Shown here piece after piece: positions 48,201-61,800 of a stretch of 64,000 bases of DNA. The DNA comes from Ophthalmolycus amberensis (taxonomy: Eukaryota > Chordata > Actinopteri > Perciformes > Zoarcidae): assembly GCA_024529925.1 (NCBI GenBank), contig JAFEUB010000795.1, positions 1,488,001 to 1,552,000 of the forward strand, given 5' to 3'. The notes below the pieces were generated by a model that ran no database searches, was not told the origin of the DNA, and was given only the letters and a program-made list of their open reading frames with translations. Both the position numbers and the translations under genes were made by a program. The first letter of the stretch is position 1, and every line of letters begins with the position of its first letter.

Positions 48201-50115
48201 GGGTGGGTGGGGGAGATAACTTACTCAGGAAGCTCTGGGAAGTTCCTGTAGACCAGGTACATGACTGAGGCCGCGAAGGTGAAGATAGAAAGCAGAATCA
48301 GGAGAGACATGCGTGCAGAGCCGCCTTCAGTGTGCTGAGCCTCTGTTGGGGAAATAGAACTTATTTAACAAAGAAATCAAGAAGTTACTCTTACAAAACC
48401 GACAAACTAGCTACCAGGGAGCCCTGTGTAATCTGCTCATTAGTTTTGCATCACTTGTTCAAGCCCCTACAGGGAAGTGAACTCCCCCCTTGAGACAGAC
48501 TCCTGCTGTTTCTGAGCTAGTCTGTTAAATCATGCTCTCATTAAAGACTTCACGGAGAGGGACAACGGTAGCAACGGTTAAGTTCATGTGTCAGAAAGAC
48601 ACTGTCGTGTTAAAGGAAATTAGGGTGTTTAGTTGTTGTTTTTTAACCAACTACAGGACTCTGGATATGTAATTGAGAGATGAACGAGGGAAACTTAATA
48701 CAGATCTTTGAAAACAAGGCATTCATCTTCCTCCAGACTTTGGGTTTCAAAGAACAAGCAACAGTTGTGAAACTGATGAAATCAATTACAAGGCAAAGTA
48801 AAAAAAATGCTTATGTGGACGGACACAATAAGGAAATAATTGTTTTCATGTTATTAACACACAAATATGTTGTGTTTTGTTATTAGGACAATTTCGCATT
48901 ATTTTGTAATAGTGCAATCTGATCAGCAACTAAGTACTTCCCTTTTCAAATCCTGGTTTCAGGGTTTGGGAAATGTTTTTTATTTGATTTATTTCTTATT
49001 ACTTCACGACCTTCCGTCTGAAAAAAGGGTGTACAAGTTCTGGTTTTCTGCAGGTGCACATCTGCAGTGGTGGAATGTAACTAATTTGCATAAGATTGTA
49101 CTTCAGTACAGTTTGTAGGGAATTCTCCTTTAATAGAGTACTTCCTTTTCATGCAGCATACCACTTCTATTACAACATTTCAGAGGGGCGAAATTGTACT
49201 TTTAACTCTACTATATTTATCGACAGCTGTAGTTACAAAACAAATTAGGATATTAAACAAACAGCATAGTTAATTTATCAAATGTGGTGCATTGTTATAG
49301 ATTAAACTATGCAACAGTATAGAAAATGGTTCAAATTAGCTCCACCTCGAGCAACTACAACAGTAAAATGCTTCTTACACATTAATGCAGCAGACATAAT
49401 AATGATGATAATAATTATAATAATAGCAAATGTACAAAACAATTCATATTAGTATAACAATCAAATGGGCTGCTTTTCAGCACAGTACATTTATTGATGA
49501 TTCTTTCAGTACATCTGGCAAAACGTACTTTAACCTAAGTAACATTTTCTTTACAGTGATGTATTGTTACTGAGTAACGTGAAGACACCACGGCTCGTTG
49601 GACGGTCATTGTTAATGAAACATCCAACGTTAGCCTAGCTCACAAAAATAGATTTTACTCGTTTTAATATTCGTGACAACTTAATCACATTCAGCCCCGT
49701 ACTAAGGCTCATCAACATGGCTTGGTGTGTAGGTTAGCTAACATAACTGTAACGAGACAGCGTTATAATCTTCATTAACTAACGTTAGCTATATAGCGTT
49801 AGCCACCGGAGTCGTAGTCGGCTAGTTTTCCTCGCTAGTTTTCGGCTAACGTTAGCTCCGGTTCTGCAATCCGCTTGACCGCAAAGCAGAAATGATGTCG
49901 CAAAGTCGTTATATTGCTCAATATATGTAGATGTACATTGGAAGGATTTCCTTTCCTCCGCTTTTGCTCTACATTCATGTTAACAGTTAGCCACCACAGA
50001 ACCAGAACCAGGACCCACCTTTCAGTGCTTCTGAGGCACCAGCATTCGCCTTCACCTCATCTTGTGTCGAGGACAAACCGTCGTTCTCTCGTTTTTCCTT
50101 CCGCTTTTTGGCCAT
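45219..50115 (-). CDS. tmem41b: tmem41b, ER VTT-domain lipid scramblase
   Basis: Multi-pass ER protein of the VTT/DedA family that scrambles phospholipids and supports autophagosome formation and lipid-droplet balance. Seven coding exons: 50019-50115, 48225-48342, 47034-47162, 46378-46471, 45927-46031, 45479-45617 and 45219-45388, totalling 852 nt or 283 residues (human 291). The basic N-terminus MAKKRKEKREND is cytosolic. It is followed by a membrane segment (SLLILLSIFTFAASVMYLVY), the conserved QTFAIPGSIFLSILSGYLYP core, the VTT motif GLGASFCYMLSYVVGRP and the re-entrant segment NYIIFLRITPFLPNWFINIT. The C-terminus ends FQKKLQKKLA, a dilysine-like ER tail. Exon junction phases all agree. 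It lies head-to-tail between dennd5a and ipo7, as in the human 11p15.4 gene order. Confidence 0.97.
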
Positions 50116-50340
50116 TTTTCACTAGGATAGCGTTGAGGTCAGCTCAGGTACCGATGTGTGTGTAACGGCAATAGCCGGTCGGGTGGAGTCACACCGGTGA
50201 GGTGACAGCCCAATGACACGTGACACAGGCTGACCTTTCACCTTCTCGTCTCAGCACAAAACCCTGTAGTATCCACGACAGCGCCCCCAGCGGTGTCTCC
50301 GTTATTAACCTTTAAACAGTGACACGTGCTGTGTAATGCG
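50116..50340 (-). promoter_or_regulatory. tmem41b: tmem41b promoter region with CACGTG E-boxes
   Basis: CpG-containing region directly upstream of the tmem41b start. It has a CCAAT pentamer (50210-50214, plus strand) touching GACACGTGAC at 50215-50224, and a second CACGTG at 50323-50328. The first site differs by one base from the palindromic CLEAR element (GTCACGTGAC) bound by TFEB/MITF factors. Regulatory function is inferred from motif and position only. Confidence 0.45.
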
Positions 50341-52079
50341 GCGACTAATTTGGAAATGTATAACCATATTAAACTCAGTGGGCCACAGGGTAAAAATGAG
50401 CAGGCAGGTCTCTATTAACCAGTGTTCCTCCAATTCTTTATGCAATGCGTTTGTCTATTCTACAATATGAGACTCACCGAGTGGTAAACTGATCAAACAC
50501 AATTACTTTAGAAATACACAGAATACAAGAACACAAGTTAAATAATGGGTCTTAAAACTATACTTTGACTCAAACCAGGGACCCCAGTTTAGGGAATAAA
50601 GATCCTCTTAAACAGCATGTCAGCAGTTATTGTTTTAGTGGAGCATAAACCTAGTTTCCGTTCTATTCATGCGTCTGTAAACTGACAGCAAGTCTCAATA
50701 AAGGGACCAGAGCAGGTAAATAAATTCTGCTATGTTTACCATAACTTTTACACCTGTGCTTTTCCTACAGACATGGTAGTGTTGTTTTTTAAAGAAAAGG
50801 CCTATTCAGCATGGATTGTGGGCTCGGTAAAACTGCAGTGCTGTCATATCCTCTGTCCAGTGCCCGTTATGTCTTTCTACATGTTGCTGGACAACTCACC
50901 GGGCTGCTCGTCTCCGACGCGACGGAAACGTTAGAATCAAGTTGTCACTGTGATCCTTTGATTACATCTTTGCTTCAGTGCTGCTACTGGAACCAGGCTT
51001 GTGTTTACAAAAAGTAATCCTAAAATAGTAACCAGTTACTTTTGAAGTAGGAAAATACATAAGCCTGTATAAGGAAACACACAGGATCATGGAATCCCTC
51101 AACTTTTTTTTTTTTTTTTTTTTTTTAATATGTTGTTGTATATATAGATGGTTCATCCATACACCAACCAAAAGCTTGAGACCTTCACGATAAGTCCAAT
51201 TGTACATGCTTCAATGATGTATTCAATTGTACTTTCAGTGCTCACAAACATGTCCTGTTGCCACACTGAACACCAAGAGCATTCTCTTTTTTTCCTGAAA
51301 TCAATAGTTTCCGAGTTGCTCACTGATCCACTCTGCAACCAGATGCTTGACAACCAGCCGTTACAGAAGTCGCTTGCAAAGTAACAAAGTTACAGCTGTT
51401 TATCACTTTAAATAGTCTTCAATTTAAAAAATTTGCAGTCTGATACAGAAGGCTAGGAGACCTGAACAATATGAAAGTGCTAGTCATTAATTTACAGAGA
51501 TCAGGCATCACATAGTGCTATGAAGTATCCAATATGCTACATATGAATACAGCTGTTAACACCTTACAAATGCCTCTGGTGGTTTTTCGAGGCTACTTGA
51601 AAAATCAATAACCTTGGCTTGTATGTACATAAACATGAGCGTTTGTTTATGCAGAAAATAATGTAGATATCACCACTACCAGAGGTATAATCTTATTACG
51701 GCCATTTGGCCACAACAGTGATAATGAAATATTTAGTCCCATCATCAATTTCTAACTGTCAATCCCCCAAATTTGTTTAAGTTGGAAAAAAAAACAAAGG
51801 AGTTGCCGCCATGGTATCCCCACCACATTGGGCTCCAGAAGACAACGTTGTTCAGAGCTTCTTCTCCTGCATCGTGCTCAAGTTCTTGGTTTGTTTTCCC
51901 CAGCCATTGGTTGCATTTTAGTTGCTTTCCCACATCTTCCGGCGCTATTTCCCCCGTTTGACAGATTGAAGAATGACTGAGAAGAACCAGTTCTGGAACC
52001 ACTACTTAAGGGAACAACACAAGCTTTTTTTCACTTCACTACAATCAGTCACAGAGTAATAAAAAGTAGAACGGAGGAC
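50341..52079 (-). other. ipo7: ipo7 3' UTR and short intergenic region
   Basis: Non-coding DNA between the ipo7 stop and the tmem41b promoter. No TTTATT (minus-strand AATAAA) was found close to the stop. An ATTAAA at 51124-51129 lies immediately before a 23-base A tract (T on the plus strand, 51104-51126), so the 3' end cannot be placed with confidence. No other gene is supported here. Confidence 0.4.
51104..51126 (-). repeat. Poly(A) tract in transcript sense (T23 on plus)
   Basis: Uninterrupted T run on the plus strand. On the minus strand it reads ATTAAA followed by A23, which resembles the end of a retroposed copy or a site prone to internal priming in cDNA. Confidence 0.9.
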
Positions 52080-52858
52080 TCAATTCATTCCTGGAGCAGT
52101 GCCTCCAAAGTTGAAAGTAGATGGCACCACTGGCGCTGTGAACTTGTACCCGCCGTGTTTCTCGATCATCTTGGATTCTGCAATAAGATAACAAGCAACA
52201 GTGCTTAAAAACCACAGATGTGACCTCACGGGAAGTCTTGTTTACTGCTCATGTACACAGCTGGCGCTAGACCACCCCTAAAAGTTGGCCATTTTCAAAC
52301 GGTCAGACGGCTCGAGACAGACGACATGTCGCCACGTGAATAAGGCTTTTAAATCTCTTCCCTGTCCACAGAACACAGGAACAGAATTTGGAGACAAGAC
52401 TAGGTGCCACACAGTGTGATCCAACGCATTTTGGGGCATTTTATGACTTTATTATTCGTCAGACAGATAACAGGAATGAGGAGAGAGATATTGGGAACAA
52501 CACACTCAAACACTGGACACTGCGGTTCATCGACAGCGCCTACACTTTAGGCCACAAGCGTTAACAAAAGCCATGCAGGCAAAACGATCCACAGTGTATT
52601 GGCATTTTACAATTGAACTTGGATTTTAACAAACATTTAATTACGATTCTATTTCTTAAATAATCATCCCAGATTCATATCTTAGTGCCCATAAAAAAGG
52701 CACAAAGGTGGCTGATTGCAACATGCTGGACTGTATAGTGTAATTGGATAAAGGCTATGAATACTATAGTTATTTTACTCCAGGTCAATGTTTCGATGAA
52801 ATTGCATTTATAAGAACATTTAAAATAAAAAAATAAAATAAAAAAAAGCAACAGAACT

Positions 52859-52894
<36 letters not shown>

Positions 52895-55800
52895 AGCAGG
52901 AAATAGTAGCATGTAAAAAACCAATTTGCTTTATTGTCAGACTGAAGTGCCGCATCAGAGTTTAATTGGAAATTTGGATTGCAGTCTCAGCAGACGCTCA
53001 CCATGTGCTGCCCGTCTCTGGTCTGCAAGTGTGCCAATGTCCTGAAGGTGTTTGCCCTGATCCTCGTCAAGGGTCTGTGTTAGTGCCTGGTACCATGCTG
53101 GGTCACGGCTCTGGATATCTGCATCACAGTAAAGTAAGATTAGTGATCCATACTCGTTTCACAGAGCTATTTAAATCTCATTTTGCGTATCACAAGCTTT
53201 CACATCAGCAGGTGCTCCTCTTACTCTGTAGTATGGCTTTGAAGATCTGATACTCGTCCACTAGGTTGTCTTCATCATCTACAGCTGTAGTGTAGCCCTC
53301 GAGTGCCGTCTCCTCAGCATCATCCTCCTCCCAGTCCTCGTCGTCTCCGTCCTCTCCCGCCTGCTTCGCCAGCATCTCCAGGTACTCCTGGCCTTCTTCA
53401 TCAATGTCGTCCTCGTCACTGCCCAGCTCGGCTGCAGTCATTCAGAGTCAAGGGAACACGTTAATACACTCGCCTTGCAGAGGAATACTGAACTTGGCTG
53501 ATGCAACACTGAATACAGCAACACTATTACCCTACCGTTGTTTTCGTCGTCATCCTCCCCATCTTCATCGTCATCATCCTCGTCATTCTCGTGCTCTGCT
53601 CGACAGGCATACGCCCTCTTGAGGCCATTGAACAGAAGGATGGCTGCTGGGAGAAGCTGGATGGCCACCTGGTTGACAGCCAGAGGCCTCTGCTCGAGGT
53701 CAATGAGCGCACAAATCCCAAGAATGCACATCTTCCTGTCATGAAGGCTGAGGGGAGCACAAAACTTTTTGTTAACAGTTGTGACATTTCTGTTACTAGC
53801 CGACTGAACAAAAGAGCCCGAGAGGCCAGCATTTAACATCTTCAAAAGATTAACGGCAAACAAAGTTACAGTAGTTGCAGCCATAGTTCATACATTTGAA
53901 AAGTATGACGTTGAATATGATTAACAGCAGGCTCAAGACATGTTTTAACAGTCAGGACTGAGTGTACTCTAGTGCTTATTTACACTGTTGAAATACTCAT
54001 GAAACTCTTACCCAAGGAAGCAGTCCACATCTTTGAGCCACTGGGTTATGAAGTGGTTAGTGATGGGCTCCGTGTTGTTTGGAAAGCGTAGGTTCTCCAG
54101 AGTGTTGAGGAGAAGAGGGGGGCTGTAGTAAAGTGCGGCGATAGCCACCTGCAGGCACATAGTCCTCAGCTCGCTGGTCTTCACCTCCCGCGTCAAACGC
54201 TCCAACGCAGCAGCCACAAACAACGGCACAACCTGCAACAACAGACCGTTGAGCTCTATTGAAGATAAACTTGCCATTACTTTACTGGTTGTAGCTTTAC
54301 AGTCAACTAGTTTGAGGTGTAAACTTGTTATGCTACTGACCTGGTCAATGCCTCGACCTTTGCACTGCAGAATGATCACCTCCAGTAGCTTGGCTGCATG
54401 GCACTCTGGGTCCTCGCCAGGATCACCTGTCAGCACCTGAGTGAAGTGACAGACTCGGGTGAACCTCCTAATACACACCAATCACCTCAAATAATTAGCT
54501 GGAAACACAGTTCGTCACAGAATGCATTATCAATTGCATCATTGTACCTTCTTGCACATGCTATAGATGATCTCCAGGTATTTGGTGTCAGACAGGAGAG
54601 TATCTGTGTCCACTGTGACATAGTTGTGAAGAAGCGGCATCATATCTGAAACAGAAACATTTTCCCACAGCTGAGTTTACAGCTAAATTATATTATTGAA
54701 AATTGGCTGTTACAGAGTATGGATCCGGTACTATTGATCCTTTTTATTTTACAACTTAAAATCTGGTACTTAGCCAACCACACACACCTGTGAAGTAGTC
54801 AAATCCATCTTGCTGGAAGACTTCATACACCAGTGGAAGGAGCTGCCACATCTGTGCCGACACCTGCTGGCAGGTCAGGCTGTGAGCCAAGGACAAGATC
54901 TCCTCGTAGAACTCTGGGAAAAGAAAAGGTAAAGACAAGTGAGCCACTGTAGGTAAATATAGTCTGTTTATCAATAGTCTCAAAGGCAGGCAGACAGTTT
55001 TAGTGCAACATGCTGGTGGAATGTGGATGGACTTGCTTACCCAGTACATGTTGCTGCAAGACGGTGCCGATCACCTGCAGACAGATGCCCTCCAGCTGCT
55101 GGGTGATCTGAACCAGCACGAGGGTTAAAGGCAATGAGGACTTAAATCAACATAACACAGAAGATGAAGCTGCCGTCATCAAATACAGAACAGCATGTTC
55201 CTTGTACTACAAACACACCGAGCATCCCGTTGCAGCCATCGAGCTCGAGTTAAAAATAAACGAGCGATGGGAGAGGAGATTTGCTCTTAGTGTCTAATGA
55301 GAGATGAGGAGAAAAACTAATTGTACTTCCAGGATTTCCCTTTTATTATTAAAATGAAAACAGCTACAAAAAGTAGAATAATCACATCTAACAAATTACT
55401 GCAATATCCCAGAAAAACGAATTTGCTCATTTGTAGGCTTATAAACAAATGAAGAAATAAACACGTAGCCTGTTCCAACATAATATAAAAGACCTGGCTT
55501 TGCTGATACTGTCTATCGATCTCCTCCGCTGCATTTCAGCATCTGAGACAGTGCAGCGCATGCACACAGAGCTTTTCCGTCTGAAAATAACTCATAATCA
55601 ATGTTGCTGCATACACAGTATGCTGCCGACTACTTCAAACCGGTAAAAAGAACAGTTTCAAAACATATTTTAACCAAATGTTTGTAATGCAACAGTATAA
55701 AACTGAATGTTGATTCCATTAACGACCAACCAGCCATACTACATTTTGAGTCAAATCAACGAGGATAGGCACCTCGTCTCCATTAATGTTTTTCATGTAC

Positions 55801-58800
55801 CTGGTGTTTCAATCCTGTAATGTCCAATTCATTGGTCAAATAAAAGTGATTCCAATTCTTTGTAGTGAAGTGACATACATTGACGTATCACTGAAAACTA
55901 AACAGTTGAACCATGAAGGAGTTAATTATCCTCAGTGTAAAGTAATGCTTGGTCAAATCCAATGGCTTCGAGCACAAGCACTCCTGTGTTTTATCAGACA
56001 TGGTGGCGATATATCTAGCGTCTGCCTCAGCGTGTGAGTAATTTTGAACACAGTGAGAACACAGCGCGTTCCCAGGAGTTGGTGGGTGGCTGAAGTGTGT
56101 TGGCAGGAACTCTACAGCAGACCAGAGCTGCTTCTGCAGAGGAAGTGGCACCGAGATGAGTGATCGGCCTGAAGACTGTGTGTGTGGGCAGCACGCTTAG
56201 TGCTATGCTGCTTACCTCTTTGTGGTCCTCCACCACACTTAGCAATGTGTCAATGGTGTTGAGGATGCCCATGGCCGTCACCGCCTTGTCATCTCCTCCC
56301 TCCTCATCAGGGCCTGTCTGAATCACCTGGTTGAACGTCATAGCCTGACAAAGAGAAAACGGACTATTATGATTGTGTCCAGCCGCTTTCTGAGAGGGGA
56401 ATATCTGCAATCAGTGCATTCACATTACCAAAAACAAAACTCTGCTAAAATGATGAAGAGCTGCTGTGCTACTGACTGCACAAGTTTTAACAGACTTCTG
56501 GTGGCTCAAGAGAAGATAAGCAAACATTTTATCTGGCATTTTGTCGAGACAATTACATTCCTGGTACCTTAACGTGGATATGTAGTTGCCATTATAGTCT
56601 GGCACATTACAGTTTTAGAGAAAACCAGATCATTGTCTCAGTGGATGAGTAGCATCTTGGTCATTTTCAACATTTGTTTTTCTCCTAGGATAGTTCTCCT
56701 CATACATTACAGCCATGGGGGACGTTTATCAAGGCACCCAGTGATGGCATTATGTGAAATGACACCATCATCATGTAGCATCTTTTACTGCTTTGCACTT
56801 ACCAAGTGCTGCGTCATCTCCACTGCAATTGGAGTCACCTCCTCGCTGTATTCACAAATCATCTTCTGTATGACATTGGTGAGGTCATCGTTTTCCGTTT
56901 CCCTGACGATGTGCAGGAGTGCCTGCATCACTGGCCGGATGAAGGGGGTGATGTATTCTTTGGCTGAAGAATAAAAACACACACGAGTTAATTCAGACAC
57001 TCAAAGAAAACTACAAACTTACACAAACGTCATAGAAGAACGATTGTGTATGAAATGCGGTCAGTAGAACACCAGCGGCATGACTTGCTCACCTTTCTCC
57101 TGGTTGCTGATGAGAACCTGCAGGGCAATAGCAGCCTCCACCTTAACCGGCATCTCGTTGTCATTGATTAGACAGAGGCGGGTCAGCTCAAGAGCGGTCT
57201 GCAGGTTCTGGTCACTTTTGAACTTCACCTCACAGAAGTAATGCAGCACCCAGCAGGCCTGTGTGAAAACAGAGGTTAAGGAAAACCAAAAAGCAAAGCA
57301 CCGAGACAATAAAACAAGTTTGTGTCAATTCAAAGCCACTTTATTCCATCATGCCAAGTCTTAGGTGTGCCTGTTGGGGCATGATCACTTACTCTGGCTC
57401 TCATGTAGCCCAGTTCACTGCGGAACAGGGGGAAGACGTGATTCTGCAGCATGAACTCCATCTGGTCCTTATAAATCTTTTTCTGTGGAGAGAAATAAAT
57501 AAAAACTGTCAAGTTTCACAAGGCAGTTAAACACATCAAGTATCCGGTAGGTTTAACTTTTCTAACTTTAACACAAATAAAAAACATCCACAACTTGTTG
57601 GGATACATTCTAGAAACGGTTCAGATTAGGGACGGGAATCGAGAATCTGTTCCTGGTCAGATTCCTCCGTGACTCTTGATTCCTCCTCCTGATGCTTTCC
57701 GTTAACATGCATCATGTTTCAGTTTGTTTGGGAGTGGAGCACGGATGCATTGACTGGCCCCATGGCACAGAGGATACTTAGCAGTGCTAACAAACCTGAG
57801 GGGACACGCCCTGTTTTTTCCCTGATAATGAATGCTACATTATCAACAACAAACCTGAGTTGAAATCGGCAGAAGAAGAGCTAGTTAACGTTGCTGTTAC
57901 CCGTCCTACTGGGCCAAATAACAGAGCTAAGAGCTAAGGTTAACGAAGTTTGCATGAGTCACATTATGGTCGTGTAAAATGTTTTTGGCGAGAAACTTTA
58001 ATAAATCAGTTTTAAAAGGGTGTTTTCAGAGCGATATAAAATAGATATTAGAGAGGGACTTTTGACCTGTTGAACATACTAACTCTTGGTGAAAATCTAT
58101 TTTTAAACTGCCCTACTGGTTAGTTTGGTCAATATTTACACTGCCATTTATTTTAGCTCAGTTAATAATACCATACTATTTCATTGTATTATATTTTATT
58201 TCTTAGGTATATTTTTTTGCTGCTGTAACAAACAAATTTCCCCTTGTGGGATGAATAAAGTATCCATGCAGCTTCCACTATCTCTAAATGCCCATCACTA
58301 AACCAACTTCTGCACAATCTCTTGCCCCGGTTAGATCATAGTTTCCAGCTGACTGCTCATGAGGGCTGGCATGGTAAAAACAAACAGGTGCGGCGAAAAT
58401 GTTTCAGATGTTCAAAACCTGTTTTGTTCTGAAAGGAAACAAGGTTTTATAATCTCTGTGTAGAAAAGATGAAAAGTCAAAGAGGTGGCGCTATCAAGCT
58501 GGCTGAGAGGCGTTTACCTTCAGAAGGATTTCAGCCAAAGAGCCAATCATGTGGAGGGCACCATCCTTTTTCCTGGGGTCAGAGGCGGGATCAGTGAGAA
58601 TCTGGTAGCAGAAGCCCATAGTCTTTTGTAGCACCTAAACACAGCAAGAGCATACCGGATTAGGCCTTGATAAATATGAATTGTAGGGAGAGTTCTTCTA
58701 ACTGAATTAACCAAAAAAAACAAAAACATTCAACTTACCTCTTTCCTCTTGTTGCAGGCAGTGAAGAGGAGTGTCTGGGCTGCTGTTGTTGGAGAGATGA

Positions 58801-61800
58801 AGTCCTCAAATACATCTACGGGAGACAGCAGAGATTGGATAAATGATTGCCCATCACGAGTACACAATAATACTTTTTAATGGCAGGCATCAACTTTCTC
58901 TGCTTACCAAACTTCATGCGGATGTACTCGTATGGATCCTCTTGCCACAGTTCCTCATCACTGTCTGTGTAACACATGAGGGGGAAGACCACATCCTGAA
59001 TGATGCCCTGAAAAACACAATAAAGAGTCACAATCAGGGCGTGATGTTGGCTGAAACGGTACATATTGGCAGCGCTTTAGCGTCATGCTTCTACGAGACC
59101 ATCAAAAGATAGTTTTACAGTGCTGTTACTGCACAGCTACCATCTAAGAGTTGTCATTTTAAGGATATTTAGACATGTTCGATGCGTACCTGGATGTGTG
59201 GTTTGAGGTTTCTCCACGTCAGAGCATGCGCTATGCCCTGGTTGATGTAGTTGAGTGTCTGTTGGAGTACTCTGGGAGCCACATATTGCTTTTCCTTGAA
59301 CTGGTATAAGACTTTCAGCAGCACCTAGTAGACAAATGTACAAAGAAATTCCTTACACACTTGTGAGGTGCACTTCAAAAGACACACTGCTCAGTCCGAC
59401 TGGAGAGCTGCTGCTTACATTACGTCCTCTGAAATCCTTACCTGTTGAGCAGGAACTGCATATTCCTTGAGGAAAAGTTCAGCAAACTCTGCATACTCTT
59501 TTGTTGTGTTGCCTGGGCTTCCATACCTGGAAAGATGGTTTAATATAGCAAACGTTAAACAGGTTTGTCCATTTTACTAAAAAGAAACGGTAAGAGAAAA
59601 GTGTATGGTTTTTTTACCTCTCAAACAGACGAGCCATGATGTGAAGGGCCCACTTCTTACACTTCCACCACGGCAGCTCGGGTCGCTCATCTTCATCTAC
59701 CTGCATCGTCTCCTGCACAAACCAAAAACAGCGTTGGCACAGTCGGCTTGTGGATAACTCAAATGTTTACATCTTGGACAAACAAATCATTTGTAGGGAG
59801 TAATTGGCAATATTGGTGGAGTATAAATGAATTGTGTCTCCTTACCGGAGGCACATCTCTATCCACTACTGTCTTCAGGATCTCCATCCACTCCGTCAGG
59901 TTCTGCCTGTTGATGAGTTCCAGAGGGAGGTTGTACTGTGGAGATGAACAAGTCAATTTTTAAGGATACATCTTTCTACACCAAATATTTAGTCATGTTC
60001 ACATTTGCTTTTCCCCACTGAACCAGACAACGGCGGCGTAATGCCTGCCCAGTGTGTGATTTTAGATAGCATGCCCACACCACAGGAGCAAAAGAGGCCC
60101 GATGTTTTACATGACAGTGTCAACATCTACTGTAAGGTACAACATGAGCACCGGGCCATGACTGCACCTTTACCGCCCACGTTATAGCGGCTACTGGTTG
60201 AGCAAAACTAGTGAAAGGCTTTTTAAAACAAATCTTTATAAAGAAAAAGACAAACACAAGCTCCCTTTAAGAGAAGCTGCCATGAGCGGTGACATTACCT
60301 GGAAGAGGGCATAGAGGATCTTGAAGATCTGTTTTTGTATGAGGACAGAGTCACTGGAGTGGTCGGGGAGCAGCTGGATAAAGCGTTCTTTCAGCATGGG
60401 CATGAAGATGTGCATGGCAGCCACGAGAGGTTGACGCTCTTCTGGTTTCTTATATCTATTTCACAATAGCACAATGTTAACCCCGCCCATGTCAGGTGCT
60501 ACAATACAAAATAAAGTTTAGATTGAGAACCCTGACTTACTCGTAGTTTTTGACGAGCTGGTAAAGGCAGAGCAAGATGCCCAGCCATCCTGCACTGTTG
60601 TCCGACTGCAGGTAGAAGCCAATCTTGTCCACGATGGTCGTCCACTTGCCAGGGTAGTCATGCTTGATCATGTGGTGGATACATGTCGTCAACTGGACTC
60701 TGACAAGATCAAAAAATACATGATTTGATTGATTAATTTAGACAAACCGATGAAAAACAAAATCTCGTGAGCTCCTCTCACTCTACTCAACCTGCAAAAC
60801 AAAGCCATCATCTTGCCCTCTGGATATAATTCCATCCTCTCTATTTAAGAAAGTTCTGCTAACTATTGGCCCTGCAGTAACATCTATTGTCAATACCTCA
60901 TTATCTACAGGAATTGTCCCTTCCTATTTCAAACATGCCACTATCCAGCCCATATTAAAGAAACCTAACTTAGATCCAGCTTTGCCCATGAACTACAGGC
61001 CCATATCAAAACTGCCTTTCTTGTCCAAAATTTTAGAGAAAGTGGTGGCCAAACAACTTACTGCTGCACTGGAGAGGCACAACATGTATGACAAGTTCCA
61101 GTCTGGGTTTCGTAAGCAACACTCTACTGAAACCGCTCTCCTGAGGGTTTCAAATGACATTCTCATGTGTGCTGATGCAGGTGACTGCTCTGTGTTAGTT
61201 CTTCTGGACCTCAGTTCTGCATTTGACACTGTAGACCATGACATCCTGATTAAGAGGCTACGTGATTGGGTGGGCATAACTGGCATAGCGTTAGACTGGT
61301 TTACATCTTACCTCAATGACAGAAGTTTCAATGTCTCTGTGGGTGATTTTGTGTCTGTTACCTCTCCACTGTCTTGTGGTGTACCGCAGGGCTCGGTTCT
61401 GGGGCCTCTGTTATTTTCCCTTTATCTGTTACCTTTGGGACCGATCATAAAAAGCTATAATGTGTCCTATCACTTATATGCAGACGACATCCAACTCCAT
61501 CTGTCATTCAAACCCAGCGAGGCATTCACATTAACTAGGCTCCTGGACTGTGTCAATGCCATCAGAGACTGGACGGCAGAAAACTGCCTGCAACTCAACG
61601 ACTCTAAGACGGAGGTCCTAGTTATTGCTCCAGAGGAGTTTGTCCCCATGATCAGGCAGATTATTAGTCCACTCTCCTCTGCTGCCCATTGCAACCTGCG
61701 CAATCTTGGGATTTTCTTTGATCGATCCATGTCGTTTGACCCTCATGTTAAGCAGCTGTCCAGGTCATGTTTCTTCCATCTAAGAAATATCAGTAAACTG

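Noticed and set aside
53404..53836. Plus-strand frames rich in Ser and His
   Set aside because: They are antisense shadows of the acidic-loop exons of ipo7 (GAT/GAC runs read backwards).
55108..56215. Search for the H/ACA snoRNA hosted by human IPO7 (SNORA23)
   Set aside because: Human IPO7 hosts this snoRNA, but I could not identify a convincing double hairpin with H and ACA boxes in this or neighbouring ipo7 introns. A covariance-model search would decide.
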